From contig CACGWH010000001.1 in assembly GCA_902576765.1 (NCBI GenBank), positions 39,395-103,394 of the forward strand: DNA of 64,000 nucleotides, in the 5' to 3' direction. Positions 19,446 to 28,371 of this stretch are shown here, piece after piece (the first letter of the stretch is position 1; each line of letters opens with the position of its first letter). Source of the stretch: an uncultured Pelagibacteraceae bacterium (GTDB lineage Bacteria; Pseudomonadota; Alphaproteobacteria; Pelagibacterales; Pelagibacteraceae). Under the pieces are notes generated by a model. That model was not told where the DNA came from, did not search any database, and saw nothing but the letters and a program-made list of their open reading frames with translations. Both the position numbers and the translations under genes were made by a program.

Positions 19446-19495
19446 CCTTTAAAATAAAAAATTAAGTATTATATTACTAATACCAGTGATCAATT

Positions 19496-19813
19496 ATGAT
19501 TAAAGAAATTAAATTTACTGATAAAGCACTAAAACAGATCAATGTTTTATTGTCTAAAAAAGATAAAGGGTCTTTTTTTAGAATCGCTATCAAAGGTGGT
19601 GGTTGCTCAGGTTTTCAATACGAATTTACTTTTGATAAAGAGAAAGCATCAGATGATTTAAATTTCGAAAATATACTAATTGATAAAACTTCTGCTGATC
19701 TTTTAAAGGGATCTGAGGTTGATTATGTTTCGGAATTAATTGGTGAACAATTTAAAATAACGAACCCGCAAACAAAATCTTCTTGTGGTTGTGGTGTTTC
19801 GTTTTCTCTTTAA
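19496..19813 (+). CDS. erpA: A-type iron-sulfur cluster carrier (ErpA/IscA-like)
   Basis: Delivers Fe-S clusters to apo-proteins such as the quinolinate, lipoate and isoprenoid pathway enzymes. The three conserved cysteines are C37 in GGGCSGFQY and C97 and C99 in SSCGCGVSF at the C-terminus. The length of 105 aa is typical. The family cannot be split confidently into ErpA, IscA and SufA by sequence alone; ErpA is chosen because of the alphaproteobacterial neighbourhood (dgt, xth). Its TAA overlaps the xth ATG by one base. Confidence 0.9.
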   Translation: MIKEIKFTDKALKQINVLLSKKDKGSFFRIAIKGGGCSGFQYEFTFDKEKASDDLNFENILIDKTSADLLKGSEVDYVSELIGEQFKITNPQTKSSCGCGVSFSL

Positions 19814-20589
19814 TGATCATCTCCTCATGGAATGTGAATTCTGTCCGAGCTCGTATTGAAAATATAAAAAGTTATCTTCTAAAATACAAACCAGATATTG
19901 TAATGATGCAGGAGATAAAGACAGAAGAAGTAAATTTTCCTTATGATGATTTTTCATCAATGGATTATGAAAGTCACGTTTTTGGTCAAAAAAGTTATAA
20001 TGGTGTTGCAATTATCTCTAAAGGTAAGTTAAAAAATATTAGAACAGATTTAATTAAAGACAAACTAAAACAATCGAGAATTATTTTGGCTGAATTTGAA
20101 TATAAGAAAAAAAATATTCAGTTAATAAATATATACACACCTAATGGTAATCCTGTTGATACTGAAAAATATGACTATAAAAAAAAATGGCTTGATGATT
20201 TGATAAAGCAATTAAAATCATTGAGTAAAAAAAATTCAAATATTATTCTTGCTGGTGATTTTAACATTATACCAGCAGCAGAAGATGTTTATAATCCAAA
20301 AAGCTTTGAAGATGATGCTTTGTTTAGATTGGAAATAAGAAAAAAATTAAGAGAAATGATTAATCTTGGTTTTAATGATGTTTATAGACATTTTAATGAA
20401 ACTAAAGAAGGATATACGTTTTGGGATTACATGAGAGGTGCTTGGCAAAAAAATAATGGAATGAGAATTGATCACTTCTTAGTTTCGAATTCTTTAATTG
20501 ATCAAGTTAAAAGTATAAATATTAATAAAGATCCAAGAGGTCGTGAAAAACCATCAGATCATACTCCAATAGAGATTACTTTAGCTTAA
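19813..20589 (+). CDS. xth: Exodeoxyribonuclease III
   Basis: AP endonuclease and 3'-5' exonuclease of base-excision repair. I place the start at the ATG at 19813 (258 aa, MIISSWNVNSVRAR), which overlaps the erpA stop as TAATG. An in-frame ATG 10 codons upstream lies inside erpA and adds no family sequence. Motifs: WNVNSVRAR (5-13), QEIKTE with catalytic Glu34, IYTPNG, AGDFNIIPA, RIDHFLVS and the terminal SDHTPIEI with the catalytic Asp-His. Its 3' end overlaps the convergent gene by 9 bases. Confidence 0.97.
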   Translation: MIISSWNVNSVRARIENIKSYLLKYKPDIVMMQEIKTEEVNFPYDDFSSMDYESHVFGQKSYNGVAIISKGKLKNIRTDLIKDKLKQSRIILAEFEYKKKNIQLINIYTPNGNPVDTEKYDYKKKWLDDLIKQLKSLSKKNSNIILAGDFNIIPAAEDVYNPKSFEDDALFRLEIRKKLREMINLGFNDVYRHFNETKEGYTFWDYMRGAWQKNNGMRIDHFLVSNSLIDQVKSININKDPRGREKPSDHTPIEITLA

Positions 20590-21579
20590 AGATTTTATTT
20601 TATTAACAAGCTCTTCGTTAATATTTCGAGGACCTTTGTCTAATCTGTTTTTGTGTCTTCTTTCACCTGGAAGTCTAACTCCATCAAAAGATTTCATTTT
20701 ATCAAAAAATTCATCAGCATGTTTTTGCCAATTAGTTCCTGAAGTTTTGTCTGGTGAAATCGCAATTATAAATTCTCCCCCACTAGGTGGGCCACCATCA
20801 TTATTATCTTTTGCGGCTGTTTCAAAACTAAAATTATCACCAACTAAAGCACCAGCCATCAACTCAACCATCATTGCAATTGCTGAACCTTTGTAACCAC
20901 CAAATGGAAGTAATACTCCACCATCTGCAATTGCGCCTGGATCAGTTGTCTCTTTACCATCTTTTGTTAAACCAGTTCCAAGTGGAACTTTGTGCCCTTC
21001 TCTTTTAGCAACTTGGACTTCTCCCATTGCCATTGATGCTGTAGCCATATCATAAACAACTGGAGTTTTTCCAGGTCGTGGCCAAGCAAATGAAATTGGA
21101 TTTGTTCCAAACAATGGTTTGATTGCTCCAGCAGGTGCTACGGCTGGTTTATAAGATGTGCAAGCAAAAGCAACTAAACCCTCTTCTGCTAATTTTTCTG
21201 TCTCAGGCCACATCGCTGCCATGTGATGAGAATTATTTATTGCAAGGACTGCTACACCATTTTCTTTTGCAGCTTTTGCTAATTCTGGCAAACCCATATT
21301 TAAAACAACTGGGGCTAAACAATTATTACCTTGAACTTTAATTACTGATGCTGAAATCTTTTTAACTTCTGGCTTTCCTTTACCATTAATTTTTCCACTT
21401 TTTAGACCACTTACATATGCTGGTAATCTAAATAAGCCATGAGATAATGAACCATCTCTTTCAGCATTTCTAATTAAATCTGATAAAATAGATGCTGTTT
21501 CATCATCACATCCATTAACCAATAAAGTCTTTTTAGCTAAATCAAATATTTCATCTAATGTAAGGGAAACTGTACTCAT
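20581..21579 (-). CDS. Ldh2-family (malate/L-lactate/ureidoglycolate type) NAD(P)-dependent dehydrogenase
   Basis: Member of the type 2 malate/L-lactate dehydrogenase family (not the classical Rossmann fold); relatives reduce malate, ureidoglycolate, L-sulfolactate or cyclic imines such as delta1-piperideine-2-carboxylate. Typical features in its 332 residues are the NNSHHMAAMWPETEKLA segment with the catalytic His, SYKPAVAPAGAIKPLFGTNP, DMATASMAMGEV and LLPFGGYKGSAIAMMVELM. The exact substrate cannot be told. It is a single-gene unit between xth and znuA, convergent with xth. Confidence 0.88.
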   Translation of the reverse strand: MSTVSLTLDEIFDLAKKTLLVNGCDDETASILSDLIRNAERDGSLSHGLFRLPAYVSGLKSGKINGKGKPEVKKISASVIKVQGNNCLAPVVLNMGLPELAKAAKENGVAVLAINNSHHMAAMWPETEKLAEEGLVAFACTSYKPAVAPAGAIKPLFGTNPISFAWPRPGKTPVVYDMATASMAMGEVQVAKREGHKVPLGTGLTKDGKETTDPGAIADGGVLLPFGGYKGSAIAMMVELMAGALVGDNFSFETAAKDNNDGGPPSGGEFIIAISPDKTSGTNWQKHADEFFDKMKSFDGVRLPGERRHKNRLDKGPRNINEELVNKIKSLS

Positions 21580-21621
21580 CCCATTATTAGATATTATTTA
21601 TGACTAAAGATCAATTTTTAT

Positions 21622-22674
21622 TTAACAACCTTTAAAAGATTTTGACATGTTGCCAATTAAATCAAAATAAAGATCTTTACCTGGATTAAGAGTTGCTCCT
21701 AATGGATCTATAACCCCTGTTGCAACATTGGTATCTTTCGCTACAGCCTTAATGATATCAGGATTAAACTGTGGTTCTGAAAATATACAGCTTACTTTAT
21801 CGTGCTCAATTATTTCTCTTATTTCAGCTAACTGTTCAGCACCAGGCATTACATCGGTATTTACAGTAAATGCACCAAGAATATTAATGCCAAATCTTTT
21901 TTCAAAGTATTGATATGCGTCATGAAAAACTATCGATTTGAAATCCTTGTTTAATTCAGATTTTACTTTCTTTGTAAGCTTATCTAAATCTTTATGCGCT
22001 TTTTTTAAATTTGCTTTATATTTAGCTTCATTTTCTTGATCATTCTCGATCAGGTGTTCTGCCATTTCACTTAAAATCACTTTTGCATTCATTGGATCCA
22101 ACCAAATATGTGGGTCATACTCACCATGCGCGTGACCTTCATGACCGTGGTCGTCATGACCATCTTCTTTATGCTCATCGTCATGTCCGTGGTCATCATG
22201 GCCATGTTCTTTTTCTTTTTTGTCGTGATCGTGATCATCATGATCATCTTCTTTTTTAGCATGATCATCGTGGTCATCTTCTTTATGGCCATGATCATGT
22301 TCTTCAAAAATATTTCTTTCTCTAAATTTAAGTTTTGTTAAACCTTTGATTTCCATTAACTCAATTTTCTCAGCTTTTTTCGCAACAGATTTTAATGGTT
22401 TTTCTAAAAAATTTTCCAAATCCTCACCAACCCAGAATATAAGATCTGCATTTTGTAACATTTTTGCATGAGATGGCTTTAAAGCAAATCCATGTGGAGA
22501 AGCATATCCGTCCACTATTAAATCTGGTTTTGTTACTCCATCCATTAAATAGCTAGCTAATGAATGAATTGGTTTAATTGAAGTAACTACTTTAATTTCA
22601 GCATTTGCTGGTACAAAAATAGTTAAGAATGATAGTATTGATAAGATAAATGGTAATTTTTTAATGTTTTTCAT
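21622..22674 (-). CDS. znuA: Zinc ABC transporter substrate-binding protein with long His/Asp-rich loop
   Basis: Periplasmic Zn(II) receptor feeding ZnuBC. I choose the ATG at 22674 (350 aa, MKNIKKLPFIL) because it starts a proper signal peptide ending in PANA; an ATG 17 codons upstream would place the Zur-box region inside the gene. Zinc ligands expected in the cluster A-I family are seen in SPHGFALKPSHAKM, GEYDPHIWLDPMNA and FHDAYQYFEKRFG. Between them sits an unusually long charged loop of about 68 residues with 18 His, mostly in HDDH and HGH units. It is divergent from znuC across two Zur-like operators. Confidence 0.95.
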   Translation of the reverse strand: MKNIKKLPFILSILSFLTIFVPANAEIKVVTSIKPIHSLASYLMDGVTKPDLIVDGYASPHGFALKPSHAKMLQNADLIFWVGEDLENFLEKPLKSVAKKAEKIELMEIKGLTKLKFRERNIFEEHDHGHKEDDHDDHAKKEDDHDDHDHDKKEKEHGHDDHGHDDEHKEDGHDDHGHEGHAHGEYDPHIWLDPMNAKVILSEMAEHLIENDQENEAKYKANLKKAHKDLDKLTKKVKSELNKDFKSIVFHDAYQYFEKRFGINILGAFTVNTDVMPGAEQLAEIREIIEHDKVSCIFSEPQFNPDIIKAVAKDTNVATGVIDPLGATLNPGKDLYFDLIGNMSKSFKGC

Positions 22675-22691
22675 ATGTTGTATATTTAAAT

Positions 22692-22706
22692 TGTTATAAT
22701 ATAACA
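22692..22706. promoter_or_regulatory. Zur box 1 (znuA/znuC divergent promoter)
   Basis: TGTTATAATATAACA is a perfect palindrome around its central base and equals the core of the gammaproteobacterial Zur consensus. It lies 18 bases upstream of the znuA ATG and 39 upstream of znuC. A zur gene sits in the same locus, so zinc-dependent repression of both directions is likely. Confidence 0.8.
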
Positions 22707-22709
22707 CTA

Positions 22710-22724
22710 TGTAATAATATAACA
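22710..22724. promoter_or_regulatory. Zur box 2 (tandem, one mismatch)
   Basis: TGTAATAATATAACA differs from box 1 at one base. Its centre is 18 bp from that of box 1. Two sites in the 70-base gap could serve the two divergent promoters separately or bind two Zur dimers cooperatively. Confidence 0.72.
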
Positions 22725-22744
22725 TTTATTAGTCAAGGAATAAA

Positions 22745-23491
22745 ATGGGCTCAGATCAAAATATACTTGTGAAGTTAAATAAAGCTGGTTTTAGTTTAAA
22801 TAATAAATGGCTTGTTAAAGGAGTATCACTTCAAGTTGAAAAAGGTAAAATTGTTACTCTCATTGGTCCAAATGGATCAGGAAAAAGTACAACAGCCAAA
22901 ATTGCTTTGGGTATTTACAAAAAGATTGATGGTTCAGTTGAAAAATACACAAATAAAGTTGGGTATGTTCCGCAGAAAATTTCAATTGATTGGACACTGC
23001 CGCTAAGAGTAAATGATTTCATGGTATTAACTGAAAGTCTTGATAAAGAATCAATAGATGAAGCTTTGTCTTTAACTGGTGTCATTCATCTTAAAGATAA
23101 AAATTTGGGTGACTTATCAGGTGGAGAATTTCAAAGAGTATTACTCGCAAGAGCTATTTCAAAAAAACCAGAATTATTGGTACTAGATGAACCTGTACAA
23201 GGAGTAGATTTTACTGGTGAGATTGCTTTATACGAACTAATTAAGAAAATTTCTGATGAATTGAATTGTGGTATCTTATTAATATCTCACGACTTACATA
23301 CTGTAATGAGCGCTACAGACCACGTTGTTTGTTTAAATGGTCATGTCTGTTGTTCAGGGTCGCCAATGGATGTAGCAAAAAATAATGAATATAAAGCTTT
23401 ATTTGGTGAACAAGCTTCTCAAATATTATCAAGATATGAACATAGACACGATCATGTTCATACAAGTGAAGGTGAAATAAAGAAAAACTAA
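22745..23491 (+). CDS. znuC: Zinc ABC transporter ATP-binding protein
   Basis: ATPase of the zinc importer. The 248 residues have Walker A LIGPNGSGKSTTA (about 38-50), the ABC signature LSGGEFQRVLLARA and Walker B LLVLDEPVQG, then the switch His in LLISHDLHTV. The C-terminus has a short His-rich stretch (EHRHDHVH), echoing the metal-rich loop of ZnuA. A good AAGGAA Shine-Dalgarno precedes the ATG. It abuts znuB directly. Confidence 0.97.
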   Translation: MGSDQNILVKLNKAGFSLNNKWLVKGVSLQVEKGKIVTLIGPNGSGKSTTAKIALGIYKKIDGSVEKYTNKVGYVPQKISIDWTLPLRVNDFMVLTESLDKESIDEALSLTGVIHLKDKNLGDLSGGEFQRVLLARAISKKPELLVLDEPVQGVDFTGEIALYELIKKISDELNCGILLISHDLHTVMSATDHVVCLNGHVCCSGSPMDVAKNNEYKALFGEQASQILSRYEHRHDHVHTSEGEIKKN

Positions 23492-24295
23492 ATGTTAGAT
23501 GACTTTTTTATAAGAGCTTTAATAGCAGGTATTGGAGTTGCCATAGTTACTGGACCTCTTGGATGTTTTGTTGTTTGGAGAAGATTATCTTATTTTGGAG
23601 ATACTCTAGCCCACTCTGCTTTACTTGGAGTGACATTAGCTTATTCAATGGAATTCAACATAGCGTTCTCGGTATTCATTATCTCATCTTTAATAGCTTT
23701 AACTTTAATACAACTACAAAAAAGAACCAATCTACCAGGTGATGCTTTACTTGGTCTCTTGGCTCACTCATCGTTAGCAGTAGGACTTGTTGTTATAGGT
23801 TTTTTATCATTTATTAGATTTGATATTATGGGACTATTATTTGGAGATATATTAGCTGTTACTGTTGATGATCTTTTAATTATATGGGTTGGAGGTGCTT
23901 TAATCCTTTTAGTTCTTAAATTAATTTGGAAACCTTTGTTTGCATCAACAGTTAATTACGAATTAGCTGAAGCAGAAGGTTTAAATCCTGATCGTGCAAA
24001 AGCTATATTTACAATCTTAATGGCAGCCATCATTGCAATATCTATTAAAATGGTTGGCTTATTGTTAATCACAGGAATGTTAATCATACCTGCTGCAATG
24101 GCTAGAAATATTTCATCAAGTCCTCAAAAAATGGTAATCTATTCAATCATTGGTGGATTATTATCTGTGATTTTAGGATTATTTTCTTCATTAGAATTTA
24201 ATACTGCTTCTGGACCATCAATTATAGCAGCTTCTTTATTCTTATTTATTTTATCTTTATTAAATATAAAGCAATCGATTAAATTGAAAAATTAA
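23492..24295 (+). CDS. znuB: Zinc ABC transporter permease
   Basis: Membrane subunit of the metal ABC-3 family: 267 residues with about eight hydrophobic helices, starting with IAGIGVAIVTGPLGCFVVWRR. The family motif GDTLAHSALLGV near residue 40 and the region NYELAEAEGLNPDRAK are typical. It begins on the base after the znuC stop and is followed 15 bases later by zur. Confidence 0.97.
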   Translation: MLDDFFIRALIAGIGVAIVTGPLGCFVVWRRLSYFGDTLAHSALLGVTLAYSMEFNIAFSVFIISSLIALTLIQLQKRTNLPGDALLGLLAHSSLAVGLVVIGFLSFIRFDIMGLLFGDILAVTVDDLLIIWVGGALILLVLKLIWKPLFASTVNYELAEAEGLNPDRAKAIFTILMAAIIAISIKMVGLLLITGMLIIPAAMARNISSSPQKMVIYSIIGGLLSVILGLFSSLEFNTASGPSIIAASLFLFILSLLNIKQSIKLKN

Positions 24296-24310
24296 TGAGG
24301 AATCGGTAGA

Positions 24311-24703
24311 ATGAATAAAATGCAAACTCTTTCAAAAAATCAGCAAATCATTTTTGATTTAATTGATAAATCACCTGAACCAATGAAAGCTTATGCAATA
24401 CTTTTTAATGTTCAAAAAAAAGGGATTAAAGCTCCATTACAAGTATATCGAGCATTAGATAAGTTAGTTGAAATAGGAAAAATTCATAAAATTGAAAGCA
24501 GAAATGCCTTTATAGCCTGTCAAAATTCAAGCTGTCAGGTATCAAAAGCTACTGCATTTTCAATCTGTGAGATCTGTGAAAAAGTAACAGAAATTAGCAG
24601 TTCAAGTCTTTCTAAATACTTAACTAATTTCAAAGACAAAGATGGTATGAAATATAGTAAATACAATCTTGAGTTTTTTGGATTATGTAAAAAGTGTAGA
24701 TAA
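24311..24703 (+). CDS. zur: Zinc-uptake regulator, Fur family
   Basis: Represses zinc uptake when zinc is plentiful. The 130 residues have an N-terminal winged helix (about 5-65) and two CxxC zinc motifs, C86-x2-C89 in CEICEKVTE and C126-x2-C129 at the C-terminus, usual for structural zinc in Fur proteins. It is assigned as Zur rather than Fur or PerR because it is the last gene of znuCB-zur next to Zur-type operators; the locus is thus autoregulated. ATG 24311 or the Met three codons later could be the start. Confidence 0.93.
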   Translation: MNKMQTLSKNQQIIFDLIDKSPEPMKAYAILFNVQKKGIKAPLQVYRALDKLVEIGKIHKIESRNAFIACQNSSCQVSKATAFSICEICEKVTEISSSSLSKYLTNFKDKDGMKYSKYNLEFFGLCKKCR

Positions 24704-24747
24704 GTTATTATCTAAAATCAAAATAAAACAAGCTGAAAGGAAAACTT

Positions 24748-24969
24748 ATGTTTATTAAGAAGTATCTTAAATGGATAAGCACATTTCTAGTTTTAGTTGG
24801 TATTTTATTAACAAACCTAAATATATATCCTTTAAATATTTATTTTCACGGATTAGGTGTTGTTGGATGGACTATCGCTGGATTCGTTAGCAAAGACAAA
24901 GCGATACTTACTAACTTTGGATTACAAATTCCATTGTTCTTAGTAGGGATTTATAAAATAATTATTTAA
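24748..24969 (+). CDS. Small integral membrane protein of unknown function
   Basis: A 73-residue hydrophobic protein with about three short membrane segments (8-24, 31-46, 52-72) and few charges. An AAAGGAAAA Shine-Dalgarno sits at proper distance before the ATG, so I take it as a real gene. I do not recognise a characterised family; similar small proteins are, from memory, common in SAR11 genomes. It lies 44 bases after zur and could be read with the zinc locus, but this is only position. Its stop shares TTAA (24966-24969) with the convergent phoB stop. Confidence 0.75.
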   Translation: MFIKKYLKWISTFLVLVGILLTNLNIYPLNIYFHGLGVVGWTIAGFVSKDKAILTNFGLQIPLFLVGIYKIII

Positions 24970-25646
24970 ATTAAAGAATAACCCGCGGCTCTAACTGTTC
25001 GAATTAACTCTTTTTTACCTTCAATATTGATTGATTGTCTTAGTCTTCTAATATGAACGTCAATAGTTCTGCTCTCTACATTCACATTATTAGGCCAAAC
25101 TGTTTCTAAAATTTGATCCCGAGAATAAACTCTTTTGGGATTTGTTAAGAAAAATTCTAATAATCTAAATTCTGTAGGGCCAAGTTGAATTTCTTTATCT
25201 GATCTAAAAACTCTTTTTTCTGTTCTATCTAATTTTAAATCTTCAAATATTAATTCATTTGCAACAACTTTAGGATCAGATCTTCTTAGAACAGCTTTTA
25301 TTCGAGCAGATAGCTCATTAAAACTGAATGGTTTTGTGACATAATCATCTACACCACTTTCAAGACCTTTTATCTTGTCTTCTTCCTCTCCTTTGGCTGT
25401 AAGCATAATGATAGGAAGGCTCTTAAAATTACTATCTCTTCTAATATTTTTACAGATATCTATCCCTGATAAATCCGGTAGCATCCAATCTAATAAGAGT
25501 AGATTAGGTTCAAATTTTTTTAGTTCTTTTAAACCTTCATTTCCATTTAATGATGAGGAGACAACAAAACCCTCTTTTTCTAAATTATGTTGGATTAATT
25601 GAACTATTGAAGCTTCATCTTCAATAATAAAAATTTTTCCTTTCAT
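24966..25646 (-). CDS. phoB: Phosphate regulon response regulator
   Basis: OmpR-class transcription factor activated by PhoR. I start it at ATG 25646 (226 aa); a TTG one codon upstream is also possible. The receiver has the acidic pocket E-D-E near residues 9-11, the phospho-acceptor Asp53 in LLLDWMLPDLSG and the switch Lys in DYVTKPF. The winged-helix output domain (about 130-226) ends with the motif TVWPNNVNVESRTIDVHIRR. It is the last gene of the pstCAB-phoU-phoB unit. Candidate PhoB sites are seen before phoR, pstS and pstC. Confidence 0.97.
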   Translation of the reverse strand: MKGKIFIIEDEASIVQLIQHNLEKEGFVVSSSLNGNEGLKELKKFEPNLLLLDWMLPDLSGIDICKNIRRDSNFKSLPIIMLTAKGEEEDKIKGLESGVDDYVTKPFSFNELSARIKAVLRRSDPKVVANELIFEDLKLDRTEKRVFRSDKEIQLGPTEFRLLEFFLTNPKRVYSRDQILETVWPNNVNVESRTIDVHIRRLRQSINIEGKKELIRTVRAAGYSLI

Positions 25647-25650
25647 CAAA

Positions 25651-26343
25651 TTATTCTTGGATTACTTTACCCTTTGGCCTACTACCTTTTAGATATTCAC
25701 CCTTTACTAAATAACATACTGTTTCAGCAATATTCGTTATATGATCGCCTGCTCTTTCCAAATTTTTTGTAGCAAAAATTAAATGTGTAGAAAAATCTAA
25801 GTTTTTTTTATCTTTAGATAAAAAGTCAATTACACTTTCCATTGCAATATAAGTTAAGTCATCAACTTGTTCATCTTTTTCCCAGACTTCTTTAGCTTTA
25901 TCAAAGTTTTTGTTTACATAGCTATCAAGAACATCGTTTAGTTGTTTCATAACTAGTTCTCCTAGTCTTTTTAAATTTCCCAATAATTCATCTGGCAAAT
26001 CTAGTGGTAAAGGCTTAACTTTTTTTGCATTACTTTTTGATAGATCCCCTATTCTTTCTAAATCTTGTGAAATTTTTAATGAACTTATGGTCTCTCTTAA
26101 ATCAATTGCCATAGGTGCTCTTTTAACCAGTAAATTCATTATTTGAGTATCTATTTTAGATCTAAATTTATTAATTTCTTCATCACTTTTAATAATTTTA
26201 TCAATTGAGTCCTTATCAACTTTAATTACAGCATCCATTGCGTCACTCAATTGAGACTCGGTTAAACTTCCCATTTTTATTAAAGAGTCTTTAAGAAATT
26301 GTAGCTCTTCTTCGTATGACTTTACTGTATGTTCATTGCTCAT
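25651..26343 (-). CDS. phoU: Phosphate transport regulator PhoU
   Basis: Links the Pst transporter to PhoR and keeps the Pho regulon off when phosphate is plentiful. The 230 residues form the two repeated three-helix PhoU units, with E/D-rich metal-binding motifs such as ERIGDLSKSNAK and ERAGDHITNIAE. It begins 3 bases after pstB and ends 4 bases before phoB, so the three are certainly co-expressed. Confidence 0.97.
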   Translation of the reverse strand: MSNEHTVKSYEEELQFLKDSLIKMGSLTESQLSDAMDAVIKVDKDSIDKIIKSDEEINKFRSKIDTQIMNLLVKRAPMAIDLRETISSLKISQDLERIGDLSKSNAKKVKPLPLDLPDELLGNLKRLGELVMKQLNDVLDSYVNKNFDKAKEVWEKDEQVDDLTYIAMESVIDFLSKDKKNLDFSTHLIFATKNLERAGDHITNIAETVCYLVKGEYLKGSRPKGKVIQE

Positions 26344-26346
26344 AAT

Positions 26347-27108
26347 TTATCCAAATCTACCTGTAATATAGTCTTGTGTCATTTTATTGTCAGGATTTTT
26401 AAAAATTTTCTCAGTTTTTCCAACTTCAATTAACTTTCCTAGGTGAAAAAACCCAGTTTTTTGTGAAACACGTACAGCCTGAGCCATTGAGTGTGTCACT
26501 ATTACAATCGTATAAGTTTTTTTTAATTCATCAATTAATTCTTCAATTTTTGCAGTTGCAATTGGGTCTAATGCTGAACATGGTTCATCCATTAAGATCA
26601 CTTCAGGATTAACAGATATAGCTCTCGCTATACAAAGTCTTTGTTGCTGTCCTCCTGATAAACTTGTGCCTGGTTCATCTAGTCTATCTTTAACTTCTTC
26701 CCATAAAGCAGATTTTTTTAAACTGTTCTCAACAATTTGATCTAGTTCGCTTTTGGTTTCGCCTTTTCCATGAATTTTAGGACCATAAGAAATATTATCA
26801 TATATACTTTTTGGAAATGGATTTGGCTTTTGAAAAACCATTCCAACTCTTTCTCGTAATGAGACAACATCCAGATCTTTATCATTAATATTAATACCAT
26901 CCATTTCAATATTTCCAGTAACTTTACAAATATCGATTACATCATTCATTCTGTTAATGCATCTTATAAAAGTTGATTTACCACATCCAGATGGACCAAT
27001 TAAAGCAGTCACTTCTTTTTCATTTAAATCTAAATTAACATCAAACAATGCTTGTTTATCACCATAATAAACATTTAAATTTTTTGATTTTATTTTAATA
27101 TTACTCAT
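26347..27108 (-). CDS. pstB: Phosphate ABC transporter ATP-binding protein
   Basis: ATPase energising phosphate import. The 253 residues include Walker [14 protein letters not shown] near residue 37, the phosphate-type Q-loop [21 protein letters not shown] signature [14 protein letters not shown] and Walker [14 protein letters not shown]. It directly follows pstA with no spacer and leads into phoU. Confidence 0.98.
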   Translation of the reverse strand: MSNIKIKSKNLNVYYGDKQALFDVNLDLNEKEVTALIGPSGCGKSTFIRCINRMNDVIDICKVTGNIEMDGININDKDLDVVSLRERVGMVFQKPNPFPKSIYDNISYGPKIHGKGETKSELDQIVENSLKKSALWEEVKDRLDEPGTSLSGGQQQRLCIARAISVNPEVILMDEPCSALDPIATAKIEELIDELKKTYTIVIVTHSMAQAVRVSQKTGFFHLGKLIEVGKTEKIFKNPDNKMTQDYITGRFG

Positions 27109-28371
27109 TTAATTCCATCGTTTTTCGAATTTTTGTCTTAAGTATACTGCAATAAAATTCATTACAATTAAAAAGCTTAAGAGCATCATAATAGTCGCTG
27201 AAGTTTTCTCAACAAAGCCTCTTTCTGCGGACTCTGACCATAAATATACTTGAACAGGTAAAGAAGATGATGGATCAATTGGACTTGACGGTATGTCAAC
27301 AACAAATGCAACCATTCCAATTAATATAAGTGGTGCAGTTTCGCCTAATGCTTGCGCTAATCCAATTATAGTTCCTGATAAAGTGCCAGGTAGTGCTAAC
27401 GGTACTACATGGTGAAAAACAGATTGAAATTTAGATGCACCAACTGCTAAAGCGCCCTCTCTTATTGAAGGTGGAACAGCTTTTAATGAAGCTCTACATG
27501 GAATAATAATTCTTGGTAAAGTCATTAACGCTAAAGTTATTCCAGCAACTAATGGTGTTGATCTCGGTAATTGGATAGTTGCAAGCAAAATTTGTAAAGC
27601 AAGTAAACCGTAAACAATAGATGGCACTGCTGCTAAATTATTTATATTAATTTCAATAAAATCTGTAATTTTATTTTTTGGAGCGAACTCTTCCAAGTAA
27701 ATTGACGCTAGAACAGCCACTGGAAAAGCTAATAATAAACAAATTAAAATACTATAAAATGATCCAACTAAAGCTCCACCTATACCTGCTAGTTCTGGAT
27801 CTCTAGAGTCACCATTGTTAAAAAAATAATTGTTAAAATTTTTACTTATCTTTTTATTTTCAACAAAATAATCGTAAATAACTAATTGAAAATCAGAAAT
27901 TCTTCTTCTTTCTTCGGGTAAATCTCTTGGATAATTACCTTTATGTAATTGATCAATATCATCAGAGGCTGTTAAATCTAATGTAATTGTTTTACCTATT
28001 AAGTTATTATCATTTAAAAAAGCTTTTTTAATCTCAATTTCAGCATCGCCACTAAATAGTTTTAATAATTCATCTTCCTCATCTCTATTTTTTGCTGGAT
28101 AAGCCTTTATTAAATTTTCAATCATAGTATCGTAAAAATCAGCTTCCATTATTTCTTCTTGGGATGCACCATTTTGAATTTCTAGTAATTCCTGATCAAA
28201 GAAAACTTCAGTGGTAATTATTGTTTTTTTAAAGGCTGAACTTCCTTTTGAGAAAATATTTTGAACTAGAATAACAACAAACAACAAAGCAACAAAGATA
28301 GATGTTAATCCGTAAAATCTAAATCTTTTTTCTGCTCGGTGTCTTTTTTTTAATCTTTCTTCTTTAGTCAT
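27109..28371 (-). CDS. pstA: Phosphate ABC transporter permease PstA
   Basis: Second permease of the Pst importer. At 420 residues it is much longer than E. coli PstA (296): after a first helix (about 22-42) there is an acidic, probably periplasmic insert up to about residue 195, a feature known in alphaproteobacterial PstA. Five helices follow, with the permease EAA-type loop REGALAVGASKFQSVFHHVVP. The start overlaps the pstC stop by 8 bases. Confidence 0.96.
   Translation of the reverse strand: MTKEERLKKRHRAEKRFRFYGLTSIFVALLFVVILVQNIFSKGSSAFKKTIITTEVFFDQELLEIQNGASQEEIMEADFYDTMIENLIKAYPAKNRDEEDELLKLFSGDAEIEIKKAFLNDNNLIGKTITLDLTASDDIDQLHKGNYPRDLPEERRRISDFQLVIYDYFVENKKISKNFNNYFFNNGDSRDPELAGIGGALVGSFYSILICLLLAFPVAVLASIYLEEFAPKNKITDFIEININNLAAVPSIVYGLLALQILLATIQLPRSTPLVAGITLALMTLPRIIIPCRASLKAVPPSIREGALAVGASKFQSVFHHVVPLALPGTLSGTIIGLAQALGETAPLILIGMVAFVVDIPSSPIDPSSSLPVQVYLWSESAERGFVEKTSATIMMLLSFLIVMNFIAVYLRQKFEKRWN

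Noticed and set aside
19783-19812. Upstream in-frame ATG for xth (10 extra codons)
   Set aside because: It lies within erpA, the extra residues do not belong to the ExoIII family, and the ATG at 19813 overlaps the erpA stop in the way most genes here do.
22108-22341. Long open frames opposite znuA, rich in Met/Val/Ile
   Set aside because: They are mirror images of the GAT/CAT-rich His-Asp repeat in znuA, with no ribosome site and no sensible protein sequence.
22675-22725. Upstream ATG for znuA giving 17 more residues
   Set aside because: It would place the Zur box inside the coding region and put a non-signal sequence before a good signal peptide.
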